From Candidatus Glassbacteria bacterium RIFCSPLOWO2_12_FULL_58_11 (GTDB taxonomy: Bacteria; Gemmatimonadota; Glassbacteria; GWA2-58-10), in assembly GCA_001780825.1 (NCBI GenBank), contig MFIX01000213.1:15035-25890 (forward strand): a stretch of DNA of 10,856 nt. The letters run 5' to 3'. The stretch's first letter is position 1. Every line of letters begins with the position of its first letter. The notes below the pieces were generated by a model, which saw only the letters and a program-made list of their open reading frames with translations, did not search any database and had not been told where the DNA came from. Below, one piece after another: positions 1 to 5,694 of the stretch. Made by a program: the position numbers and the translations under genes.

Positions 1-461
1 CGGCTCCCCAGCCAGACATTGAAGATCGAGGGCGGCCGCTGCATGCCGGCAAGACCTTCGAGAAGCAGCGACCAGTGGCCTTTTGTCCGCGGCTCGAGCG
101 GCTGCCAGTACACGCGGGAGCTGTCCAGAGCGGAGAGAACCATATCTGTAGAACCGTCTTCTTTTTTTGCCGTGGTCCAAGGCCCGCCCGCGCTGTCGGC
201 GTACTGCAAGGTGACCTTGGGGTTCTGTCCGCTCAGGTCGAAGTTGCGGTCGAAAACGAAGGTGTCCACCGGCTGCGCGCCGCCGACGGAGGACCAGATT
301 ATCCTCTGAGTCGCCGAGCCGGCGGAGCCCTGCCACTTGCTCATCCGGGAGCGGTCGCCGATATATTCAATTTTATATATTGGATGCTCGGTAAAACCTG
401 ACCCGCTTACGGTAGCGTTCTCGAGCAGGTTCTTTGCCAGGATATGCGGAAATTCTGCCAT
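1..461 (-). CDS. Tail protein, partial (3' end beyond left edge)
   Basis: Open minus-strand frame that starts at an ATG ending at base 461 and is still open at base 1, so only the first 153 residues are seen. The start is well supported: a GGAGGAAGG ribosome binding site lies just upstream. The protein begins MAEFPHILAKNLLENATVSG and is rich in alternating hydrophobic and polar residues, with stretches such as VDTFVFDRNFDLSG and KVTLQYADSAGGPW. This pattern is typical of a beta-sandwich, discoidin-like or carbohydrate-binding fold at the front of phage tail or baseplate proteins. Its place directly after the tape measure gene fits a distal tail or tail-tip component. Existence of the gene is seen directly; the fold and role are inferred from pattern and position only. 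Confidence 0.72.
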   Translation of the reverse strand, partial: MAEFPHILAKNLLENATVSGSGFTEHPIYKIEYIGDRSRMSKWQGSAGSATQRIIWSSVGGAQPVDTFVFDRNFDLSGQNPKVTLQYADSAGGPWTTAKKEDGSTDMVLSALDSSRVYWQPLEPRTKGHWSLLLEGLAGMQRPPSIFNVWLGS

Positions 462-484
462 CTCGATCCTTCCTCCAGGCTCCA

Positions 485-499
485 GCCGGCTGTGCCGGC
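485..499 (-). other. Small GC hairpin between tape measure and tail-protein genes
   Basis: Two GCCGGC hexamers separated by three bases form a 6-bp stem in the 60-bp gap between the tape measure stop and the next start. No T-run follows on the minus strand, so it is not a convincing intrinsic terminator. It may only be local RNA structure ahead of the next ribosome binding site. Confidence 0.3.
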
Positions 500-521
500 C
501 AAGGCCTTTATCCTTAGGTAA

Positions 522-1373
522 TTATTGGACGCGCACCGGGTTCGAACCTGTACGCACCAGCTCCCGGATGCGCTGCCTCAGCTCGCGATCCACTCCGGCC
601 CGGCCCAGGGTGCGGTCGAGCTCCTGGGGGCTCGAGTTCCTGAGCCCATCGATATAGACGTTAACCACCTGAGGACCGCGCCAGGAGTCATTGCCGGCAT
701 TCGTACTCGGCGAGGCGGATGAACTTGTACCGAGAGAGAAGGAGCCGGAAGAGGTGCCGCCTTTCCCACCTCCGCCTGTGGACAACCGGCGCAGCATCTG
801 TCCTAGGGCGCCAAGCCCGGCCGCGGCGAAAGCCGCGGCGAACGGGTTGAGAGTGCGGAATGCGGTAAAGGCCTTCGAGGCGAAACCGGAAACCGCGCCG
901 AGATTCACAGCGTAGTCACCCAGGCTATCATTTAAAGTGCCGGAGAGCGCTTCGAAGCGCTCTCCCAGAGAGTTGAAAGCCTCCCGGCCGCCGGACTTCA
1001 CTTGTTCGAAGGTGCGTATAAAACCGGACAAGAGCTCGGCGTTTCCCGCCCTGACACGGTTCCGCATTTCCTGGTAGCGGCGCTCTATTTCCGCCAAGCC
1101 ATTCAAGAAATCGGCGTTGGCGCGAATGGGTAAAACAGCCGGACCGGGGTTAGCCAGACCGAGTGGAAAAGCGCTTAGCACGGGGAAAGCCGTCCGCGCC
1201 GAAGCGGTTGTCCGCAGCCCACCGGCCTTGACAAGCCGCTCCGCCGCCTTCTGCAGCGACTTGAGTGCGCCGGTCAAATCCGCGACAATCCCGGCTGTCA
1301 GAGGACCGTTTTCAAATCGATTGTTACCGGAAAACCCGCCAGACGCGCTGGAATTTGATCTCATCCTGTTCAC
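522..1373 (-). CDS. Tape measure protein (short)
   Basis: 283 residues starting at GTG, with AGGAG six bases upstream, which favours GTG over the ATG three codons later. Residues 25-155 look helical, with charged stretches such as EIERRYQEMRNRVRAG. A hydrophobic, alanine-rich segment spans about 159-193. A Gly/Ser-rich linker covers about 199-228, and a short C-terminal module (VVNVYIDGL at 236-244, then a charged helix) resembles the tail end of many tape measure proteins. The gene directly follows the frameshifted tail chaperone, the standard place for the tape measure. At about 0.15 nm of tail per residue, 283 residues would set a tail of roughly 40 nm, short for a siphovirus. No lysozyme or peptidase domain is seen. 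The call rests on position and composition rather than a signature motif. Confidence 0.68.
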   Translation of the reverse strand: MNRMRSNSSASGGFSGNNRFENGPLTAGIVADLTGALKSLQKAAERLVKAGGLRTTASARTAFPVLSAFPLGLANPGPAVLPIRANADFLNGLAEIERRYQEMRNRVRAGNAELLSGFIRTFEQVKSGGREAFNSLGERFEALSGTLNDSLGDYAVNLGAVSGFASKAFTAFRTLNPFAAAFAAAGLGALGQMLRRLSTGGGGKGGTSSGSFSLGTSSSASPSTNAGNDSWRGPQVVNVYIDGLRNSSPQELDRTLGRAGVDRELRQRIRELVRTGSNPVRVQ

Positions 1374-1381
1374 CGCCCGCT

Positions 1382-1400
1382 CCTATATTATTTTTATACT
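1382..1400 (-). promoter_or_regulatory. AT-rich intergenic element, copy A (upstream of tape measure)
   Basis: Minus-strand AGTATAAAAATAATATAGG, a member of a family of five similar 19-bp elements in this window. It overlaps the TAG that ends the frameshifted chaperone product and runs into the AGGAG ribosome binding site of the tape measure gene. This copy has one base fewer between its A-run and its TAATATA half than the others. So close to the start codon, it would leave almost no leader if it acted as a promoter, so an RNA-level role is equally possible. Confidence 0.35.
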
Positions 1401-2117
1401 ACAAGCGTGGGTTATTCTTTGCTTGTCCGCTGTTTTTCTCTTTATTGATCAGGTATTCGTTTCTAGCGGCGGCAAACACTTGGTAAAGTTCAAGATCAAG
1501 CCAGCTTATTTCCTGCGGCGAGGGCCGCAGTGTCTCGAGATACTCGGCCAGGAACGCCGCATAGAGCGAAGTGAAATAGGCGGGCTGAGGGCTCGCACGC
1601 ACGCGGAGCTTACAGCCACGGCAAGGATCCGGACCCGGTACTGTCCAGCCGCAGCAGTCCAGCCCGGGGCAGCTTGAATTTCCCTGAGGGACATCCGCGC
1701 GTTCGAGAAGGGAACGGATGTCCCGGATCAGTTTTTTGCCGTGTCCGCAGCCAGGGTCCCGGCGCGGGCCAGCAGCTCCTCAACCGCCCAGAGCTTGTGC
1801 TCCAAGGGAATGGTTTCTTTCAAGGAGCCGGGTTCCGTTTCCGGAGCGCCAGCCGGTAGAGCGTAACCCTCGACCCGCAGGATACAGCGGTCATAGAACT
1901 GCTCATTGGCCTCCAGGTAGTCGCCTCCCGGCTCGCCCTCCTTGCGGGGAGCCAGTTCGCTCCGGCTGACCCGGCCCCAGAATATCTTTTTGTCCGCGGC
2001 GGTCGGTTCGCGGAAGACATGCACCAGTCCGTAAGTCTCTCCCCCGGCGCGGACTTTCAGAAAGATTTCGATCTCGCTGCCGGCTGGATACAGGGGAAAC
2101 TGTTTCGATTTGCTCAT
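1399..2117 (-). CDS. Frameshifted tail assembly chaperone (-1 fusion product, G-T-like)
   Basis: Predicted product of a -1 ribosomal frameshift at bases 1731-1737. Ribosomes that slip pass the TGA at 1728-1730 and read 110 further codons, ending at TAG 1399-1401, for a fusion of about 239 residues. The extension begins LIRDIRSLLERADV, then carries a cysteine cluster at fusion residues of about 150, 155, 156, 166 and 169. It ends with a helical, aromatic-rich segment and a charged tail. The -1 frame is open without interruption across the join, and no good separate start exists; the GTG at 1602 has no clear ribosome binding site. In lambda and many other phages the minor frameshifted form (gpG-T) links the tape measure to tail tube subunits. 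That role is inferred here from gene order. Confidence 0.78.
1688..1724 (-). other. Stem-loop stimulating the -1 frameshift
   Basis: GGGACATCCG (1724-1715) and CGGATGTCCC (1697-1688) are exact reverse complements, giving a 10-bp stem with a 17-nt loop. The stem starts six bases after the end of the slippery heptamer, within the 5-9 base spacing usual for -1 frameshift stimulators. The start of the loop (TTCCCT) could also pair with AGGGAA just after the stem. That pairing would more likely compete with the stem than form a pseudoknot, since only two bases join the stem to the downstream strand. Confidence 0.75.
1728..2117 (-). CDS. Tail assembly chaperone, unshifted form (G-like)
   Basis: 129 residues, start ATG with AGGAGG eight bases upstream. 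The protein is small and acidic-basic mixed, starts MSKSKQFPLYPAGSEIEIFL and contains TYGLVHVFREPTAADKKIFW, a layout common in small phage tail chaperones that follow the tail tube gene. It has no membrane segment or signal peptide. It ends Ala-Lys-Asn-stop, and those last codons form the slippery site for the longer fusion product. By analogy with lambda gpG, this major form would coat the tape measure protein during tail assembly and not stay in the virion. The family call rests on gene position, size and the frameshift signal; the sequence alone is not diagnostic. Confidence 0.78.
   Translation of the reverse strand: MSKSKQFPLYPAGSEIEIFLKVRAGGETYGLVHVFREPTAADKKIFWGRVSRSELAPRKEGEPGGDYLEANEQFYDRCILRVEGYALPAGAPETEPGSLKETIPLEHKLWAVEELLARAGTLAADTAKN
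1731..1737 (-). promoter_or_regulatory. Slippery heptamer A AAA AAC for -1 frameshifting
   Basis: Minus-strand AAAAAAC in the exact X XXY YYZ phase: the zero frame reads GCA AAA AAC TGA. Both tRNAs can re-pair after slipping one base back, and the zero-frame stop is the very next codon. A 10-bp stem follows six bases later. Confidence 0.82.
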
Positions 2118-2158
2118 CCTGCGCCCCTCCTTTCAGTTCAATCGCCGCAGACCTGTAC

Positions 2159-2177
2159 GGTATATTAGTTTATATAT
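2159..2177 (-). promoter_or_regulatory. AT-rich intergenic element, copy B (upstream of tail chaperone)
   Basis: Minus-strand ATATATAAACTAATATACC in the 91-bp gap between the tail tube stop and the chaperone start. It ends about 41 bases before the ATG. It matches copies C and D closely in its right half (TAATATAC). A small 5-bp hairpin (2203-2207 with 2214-2218) overlaps the upstream stop codon. A late promoter or a processing site are both possible. Confidence 0.42.
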
Positions 2178-2208
2178 CATTGAATAATCCCTCTGCCGAC
2201 TGCCCGGA

Positions 2209-3249
2209 TCAGGCCGGGAAGTAACTGCTGATATCGCCTTCGACTGTCCTGACCGAGACCGGTCCCCCGGTGGCCTGGTCATAGCCGCCCTCGAGGCTCA
2301 GCTCGAGCTGAAGCAGGCCGTTTTCATAGCCGTAATCCAGGCCGGTATAAAAAGCCTGCGGGATGGTCAGCTCCACCCCATCCGACTCCTCCGGGCTGGT
2401 GCCGGAAATCTTTTCGCCGAGGCAGGAAAGGACAAACCCGGCCGGTGCGCCATTCTGCTGGGCGGCCCGGAAAGAGGCCAGGTCGCCGCTCTCGCCGAGC
2501 AGGGTCAGCTTGAGGGCGGCTTTCCGCTCCGGGCCGCAGGGCCAGGCCGCGGGGTAAATCCGCGCCTCTTCAGTGGCACTCTTGCGCCAGGCCAGCTCGA
2601 GATTGATCCCAGCCTCCAGGCTGAGCTCGAAGGAGCGCAACTGGGACCTTTTACCGCTGTCCCCGCCGATACTGAACGAGCCGGCGTAATTGTAGAGGTA
2701 ACGCAGGGGCACGGCCGAGGGCCAGGAAAAGCTCTGCAGAGTGCCGCCGATTTTCGAGGCCAGGAAAGAGCCGCCCGCCTCGAGACGGTCCGTGCCGGAC
2801 CCGCGAAGGGTAAGACTGGCGCAGGCCACATCCTGGATATAGTAATCGCCGTTGTCCTCATGGACCGCCAATGTCGTGCAATAGGCCTCGGGCCGGCCGG
2901 AAAGCGGCTGGAACCGGGAGGTGTGCTCATAGGCACCGCCGCTGAGCTGCTGCGAACTGTCGGCGGAGAACAGCAGGGCCAGCAGGTAACCGACAAATCC
3001 CACCGGCAGGGGCTGCACCGGAATCTCGAAGCGCACGTACTGGCGCAGCCTGCCGCGTTGAGTCACCCAGTCGTGGCCCATGCCGGCCATCCCCCTGTCG
3101 GTCCAGTGTTCGGCGGACTCATCGATAATCAGGGGTTCGTTGAGCTTGATAAATCCGGTCAAATCAGTTTTGTCCAGGGGACTGCCGAACGAGGCCTGCT
3201 TCTTGACCGGCCAGGCGAGCTTGCTCGCCGTTCTCAGAACAGGTGCCAT
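2209..3249 (-). CDS. Tail tube (major tail) protein
   Basis: 346 residues, start ATG with AGGA four bases upstream. The protein is beta-rich throughout, without membrane segments or cleavage signals. A central run, around DRLEAGGSFLASKIGGTLQ, and repeated strand-like blocks (RSFELSLEAGINLEL, GVELTIPQAFYTGLDYG, LLQLELSLEGGYD) resemble siphophage tail tube proteins with duplicated beta-sandwich domains. It sits between the gp37-like terminator gene and the frameshifted chaperone, where the tube gene is expected. No sheath gene accompanies it, which points to a non-contractile tail. At 346 residues it is large for a single-domain tube protein, so an added decorating domain is possible. Function is inferred from gene order and fold-like pattern. 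Confidence 0.7.
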   Translation of the reverse strand: MAPVLRTASKLAWPVKKQASFGSPLDKTDLTGFIKLNEPLIIDESAEHWTDRGMAGMGHDWVTQRGRLRQYVRFEIPVQPLPVGFVGYLLALLFSADSSQQLSGGAYEHTSRFQPLSGRPEAYCTTLAVHEDNGDYYIQDVACASLTLRGSGTDRLEAGGSFLASKIGGTLQSFSWPSAVPLRYLYNYAGSFSIGGDSGKRSQLRSFELSLEAGINLELAWRKSATEEARIYPAAWPCGPERKAALKLTLLGESGDLASFRAAQQNGAPAGFVLSCLGEKISGTSPEESDGVELTIPQAFYTGLDYGYENGLLQLELSLEGGYDQATGGPVSVRTVEGDISSYFPA

Positions 3250-3304
3250 CTTGTCCTCACACTATTGAAAAATTGATCCAGCCGCTGCCGGCGCAGCGCG
3301 GCGC

Positions 3305-3323
3305 AGTATATTATTTTTTGTAC
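3305..3323 (-). promoter_or_regulatory. AT-rich intergenic element, copy C (upstream of tail tube)
   Basis: Minus-strand GTACAAAAAATAATATACT, 21 bases after the stop of the gp37-like gene and about 55 bases before the tail tube start. A 5-bp hairpin with a 4-base loop (3329-3342) stands between that stop codon and the element. The order stop, hairpin, AT element, leader, ribosome binding site would suit a promoter or an RNA-processing site. Confidence 0.42.
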
Positions 3324-3328
3324 CGATC

Positions 3329-3342
3329 CGGCTGCAAAGCCG
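3329..3342 (-). other. Small hairpin after the gp37-like gene
   Basis: CGGCT and AGCCG form a 5-bp stem around a 4-base loop directly after the stop codon. The AT-rich element that follows on the minus strand is A-rich rather than T-rich, so it would not make the U-tract of an intrinsic terminator. Confidence 0.25.
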
Positions 3343-3344
3343 CT

Positions 3345-3800
3345 TCAAGGCAGTCCGGCCGGCTGGATTACCTGCCAGGTGGAGATTTCGAGCCGGTACA
3401 CGGTCAGTCCCGTCTTCTCGGCCTCGCGGTCCATCGAACAATGGTGCAGACTGAGTGGCGCCAGCCCCGAAAGGCCCAGGTCACGGCCCAGCAGCGTGTC
3501 GCGCAGGCTGTCCACCAGGCCGTAACTGTTTTCCAGACTGTATTGAGGTCCCCGAAAATCCCCGGCGATCGCGGTCAGCCGGAAAGTGAGGTGTTCCTCG
3601 GCCAGACTGCTGTCCGAGTTGAGCGTCAGATAGCGGGCCTCGGCCAGGGACACTCCCACAAAGGGCAGACCGCGGCCCAGCTTGACGAACTCCTCGAGCG
3701 AACCGGCGAAACCGGTCACAGTTTCCGGATTGAGAGCTGCAACTTCATCGGCGAGCAGCCCTATCAAAGCCTCGGAAATAGATTTGATTGCAGCAGCCAT
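3345..3800 (-). CDS. Mu gp37/DUF1834-like tail terminator protein
   Basis: 151 residues, start ATG five bases after a GGAGG site. The layout is an N-terminal helix (ISEALIGLLADEVAALNP), then alternating strands including LPFVGVSLAEARYLTL and ending in VYRLEISTWQVIQ. This helix-then-sheet form and size match the Mu gp37/DUF1834 group, which sits between head-completion and tail tube genes and is thought to cap or terminate the tail. The gene follows DUF1320 in the Mu order, though separated from it by an unusual 205-bp gap. Family assignment comes from size, pattern and order. Confidence 0.6.
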   Translation of the reverse strand: MAAAIKSISEALIGLLADEVAALNPETVTGFAGSLEEFVKLGRGLPFVGVSLAEARYLTLNSDSSLAEEHLTFRLTAIAGDFRGPQYSLENSYGLVDSLRDTLLGRDLGLSGLAPLSLHHCSMDREAEKTGLTVYRLEISTWQVIQPAGLP

Positions 3801-4005
3801 TCAGGCCTCCAGGAATTCATGCTACAAGAACGACTATCGATTGAAGCCGGCCGAGGCCGGCGGCGGGCCTCACCCCGGTCATAGCATCCATCACCGCTTC
3901 CTGCGGATCGCCGCGGAAGCCCTCTCTATGAAGGTCGTCGCACCTTCCCGCCCTTCCCGCCGCCGGCAGCCCGGCTGAAGGCCGGGCCGGCCGGCCCGGA
4001 CCCTT
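3801..4005 (-). other. 205-bp gap rich in GC palindromes, no supported gene
   Basis: An unusually long gap for this tightly packed cluster. It holds three inverted repeats: 3846-3861 (GCCGGC stem, 4-base loop), 3969-3987 (7-bp GCCCGGC stem, 5-base loop) and a perfect 18-bp palindrome at 3982-3999. The frame of the upstream DUF1320 gene stays open past its TAG stop for 62 more codons, to TGA at 3817-3819, but this can arise by chance in such GC-rich sequence. A 24-codon ATG frame near the end has only a weak ribosome binding site. I see no convincing protein. Confidence 0.5.
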
Positions 4006-4458
4006 CTAAAACTTCTCCAGTCGCTCGGCGGTATATATCCGGTCCTCCGCGACAGCATCCGTGCGGTAGGCGGCCCCGGCGCTTCCGGCCACAGCCCCGC
4101 TCTCATCCAGTCCGAGGCTGAGTTCTCCGCGGGAGGCCGCTCTGAGCGCGGCGATACAGTCCTCATAGCTCTGGCGCCAGTCCCCGCTCACCGCCCGTTT
4201 GCGCAGATACAGGTTAAAGACCGCCAGCATGGCGCTGAGCCGGTTGATCTCGGCAGGCACCGGGACATATTCGCGCAGGCCCGGCCAGCGGCCGAGCAGG
4301 AAGCTGTCGATCCGGGCATCCGCGTTCTGGATCGCCTCGCCGCAGACCGCGGCCACATCTCCGCTCTGCAGGGTGGCGTTCGGATCGATGGTGCAGAGGC
4401 GCACCAGCTCGTCCTCCTCGATCCAGCGTGTAAGGTCGGCAATAGTTGAATAGGCCAT
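4006..4458 (-). CDS. DUF1320 head-completion protein (Mu gp36-like)
   Basis: 150 residues from the ATG that gives MAYSTIADLTRWIEEDELVR, the usual opening of DUF1320 proteins. A TTG five codons upstream has no ribosome binding site and is less likely. The chosen start has only a weak GGTGG nearby. The middle shows the helical family pattern (AIQNADARIDSFLLGRW, then PAEINRLSAMLAVFNLYLRKR), and the C-terminus ends with the short basic/aromatic tail typical of the group. Mu gp36 and its relatives belong to the head-tail connector, and the gene stands between capsid and tail genes as expected. The stop is an amber TAG. Confidence 0.85.
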   Translation of the reverse strand: MAYSTIADLTRWIEEDELVRLCTIDPNATLQSGDVAAVCGEAIQNADARIDSFLLGRWPGLREYVPVPAEINRLSAMLAVFNLYLRKRAVSGDWRQSYEDCIAALRAASRGELSLGLDESGAVAGSAGAAYRTDAVAEDRIYTAERLEKF

Positions 4459-4478
4459 CAGTCCACCCGCCAAGGAAA

Positions 4479-4497
4479 AGTATTATAGTTTTTATAC
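4479..4497 (-). promoter_or_regulatory. AT-rich intergenic element, copy D (upstream of DUF1320 gene)
   Basis: Minus-strand GTATAAAAACTATAATACT, 11 bases after the stop of the 51-residue gene and about 20 bases before the DUF1320 start. This copy contains a perfect TATAAT -10 hexamer. The region 17-19 bases upstream of it holds no good -35 box, so a plain sigma-70 promoter is not certain. It shares the GTATAAAAA left half with copy E. Confidence 0.45.
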
Positions 4498-4508
4498 CGG
4501 CTGGCCCG

Positions 4509-4664
4509 TCATTTTTCCAACTTGCCGGATTTGCGCGGCTTCATCTTCGAGCACAGACCCCTTCGGATACCGTCTTTAGCCAGTCCCTCGGGAAGCTCGA
4601 GCCGCGCTCCTGGCTCGGCCAGTCGGCCGCCGCAGAGCCAGCGCCGGAGAATCCTGACTTTCAT
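4509..4664 (-). CDS. Small capsid-adjacent protein, 51 residues
   Basis: Short frame between the capsid and DUF1320 genes. Its ATG follows GGAG with six bases of spacing and lies 15 bases after the capsid stop. The protein reads MKVRILRRWLCGGRLAEPGA and continues with LELPEGLAKDGIRRGLC and a lysine-rich end. This form (short strand, PG turn, ELP, then a helix ending in xGL) recurs in small proteins found next to phage capsid and connector genes. It is easily missed because of its length. Role unknown; possibly head assembly or an accessory. I consider it real because of the ribosome binding site, spacing and family-like pattern. Confidence 0.7.
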   Translation of the reverse strand: MKVRILRRWLCGGRLAEPGARLELPEGLAKDGIRRGLCSKMKPRKSGKLEK

Positions 4665-4679
4665 CCGCCACTCCGCCGG

Positions 4680-5636
4680 TTATGAGCTGAAAGCACCGGT
4701 GATCAGGAAGCCGCAATCCGCGCAGACTACCTCCTCGCTCTGCTCGATCAGGCCCTCAACCACGGTGGCGTGGCGGCCCTCATCGCGGTAGCGATAGGCG
4801 GCGATATCCAGCGCTCCGGCAATCGGGCGGCGGAACTGGTAGGCCAGGGAGATCGAGCGCTTGCTGGGCGCGGTGCGCTCCACAAAGCAGACCAGCACGC
4901 TTTCCTGGTCCCAGGCGAAATCCACATCCGGAGCAGCGACACCCGGAGCGGCGGAATCGGCCAGGACCAGCGGGATCACCACCTCCAGCCCGAACAGCCG
5001 CGGCGGAAGCTCGCCGTTGACCAGCAGGGTCGAGTCGGTGTGCTTGACCAAGTCGCGGATCTGGCTGTCTTTCTTGGCCGCCGCGGCGATCTGGGGCGAG
5101 ATGACAATCGTATTGGGTTCAACGCCCGCTTTCTTGCGCACGCAGAGCTTGGCCCCGTCGATATCTCCCTCGATATCGACCCCGCTCTCCGCGTTCCAGG
5201 CGGCGGTAGCCGCGGCGTTGTTGGTGATCACCGCGGCCGACATCAGCATCGAGACTATCCGGCGCTCGATAGGCAGCTTGAGCTTGCGGCTGATCAGCGC
5301 GATTGCATCGCGCTCCGGGTCGATCACCGCCCGGTCGGCATTGTCCATCTCCTCATCGGCGATCAGCTCGCGCAGCCCGTACTGGCTGCAGGTGTAGGTC
5401 TCGGAGCTGTACGAGCGGCTGATCTCGTTGGATTCGGTTTTCGGCGAGCGCAGAGCATCGTAATCATCCCGCAAGGCCTCGGTGTTCGAGAACTTGTAGT
5501 ACTTGCCGGTAGTGGTCGGGACCCGGACCACCGGGGCAACCCGGTCCGCCACGAAAGGTCCGCCCAGCCCGATATTTTCGACTGCGAACTGGGTCAGGGT
5601 GCGGTTGAGGTTCTGGGTAGAGTATCTATCTGACAT
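4680..5636 (-). CDS. Major capsid protein
   Basis: 318 residues, ATG six bases after AGGAG. The N-terminal part carries the pattern typical of one HK97-fold capsid group: FVADRVAPVVRVPTTTGKYY, then ALRDDYDALRSP, then SYSSETYTCSQYGLRELIAD. A spine-helix-like stretch follows (ERDAIALISRKLKLPIERRI), then a beta-rich second half. The gene is flanked by a decoration-like gene upstream and a small head gene downstream, and the protease/scaffold gene lies just beyond. The C-terminus ends with a CADC pair and a hydrophobic tail; whether the cysteines bind metal or crosslink is unknown. There is no long N-terminal delta domain, consistent with a separate scaffold protein. An AT-rich element precedes it. 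Confidence 0.9.
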   Translation of the reverse strand: MSDRYSTQNLNRTLTQFAVENIGLGGPFVADRVAPVVRVPTTTGKYYKFSNTEALRDDYDALRSPKTESNEISRSYSSETYTCSQYGLRELIADEEMDNADRAVIDPERDAIALISRKLKLPIERRIVSMLMSAAVITNNAAATAAWNAESGVDIEGDIDGAKLCVRKKAGVEPNTIVISPQIAAAAKKDSQIRDLVKHTDSTLLVNGELPPRLFGLEVVIPLVLADSAAPGVAAPDVDFAWDQESVLVCFVERTAPSKRSISLAYQFRRPIAGALDIAAYRYRDEGRHATVVEGLIEQSEEVVCADCGFLITGAFSS

Positions 5637-5670
5637 GCTTTTCTCCTGTTAGCGACTGGTTGAAAAGTTG

Positions 5671-5689
5671 TGTGCTAAACTTTTTATAC
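5671..5689 (-). promoter_or_regulatory. AT-rich intergenic element, copy E (upstream of major capsid)
   Basis: Minus-strand GTATAAAAAGTTTAGCACA, starting five bases after the decoration gene stop and about 35 bases before the capsid start. The left half matches copy D exactly; the right half is the most divergent of the five. A promoter or processing site here would allow the highly needed capsid mRNA to be made or stabilised separately. Confidence 0.38.
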
Positions 5690-5694
5690 GGATA

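Noticed and set aside
166..175. A-run in the partial tail gene (GCA AAA AAA GAA)
   Set aside because: It looks slippery, but the zero frame continues and no stem or stop nearby supports a programmed shift.
361..383. A sixth AT-rich stretch resembling the intergenic element
   Set aside because: It lies inside the partial tail gene and encodes HPIYKIEY, so it is explained by coding and does not sit in a gap.
1506..1694. 62-codon minus-strand frame behind the chaperone
   Set aside because: It overlaps the frameshift extension in another frame, with no clear ribosome binding site or family pattern; the -1 fusion accounts for this DNA.
1688..1724. Inverted repeat read as an intrinsic terminator or operator
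   Set aside because: It has no T-run on the minus strand, and it lies inside the open -1 frame at the ideal distance from a slippery heptamer, so the frameshift explanation is better.
3817..3891. 24-codon minus-strand ATG frame (MDAMTGVRPAAG…) in the palindromic gap
   Set aside because: Only a weak AGGA precedes it and the peptide has no recognisable form; it is too short to support.
4770..5633. 287-codon plus-strand open frame opposite the capsid gene
   Set aside because: It is a GC-driven shadow of the capsid gene: low-complexity Arg/Gly/Asp-rich translation, no ribosome binding site and no family pattern.
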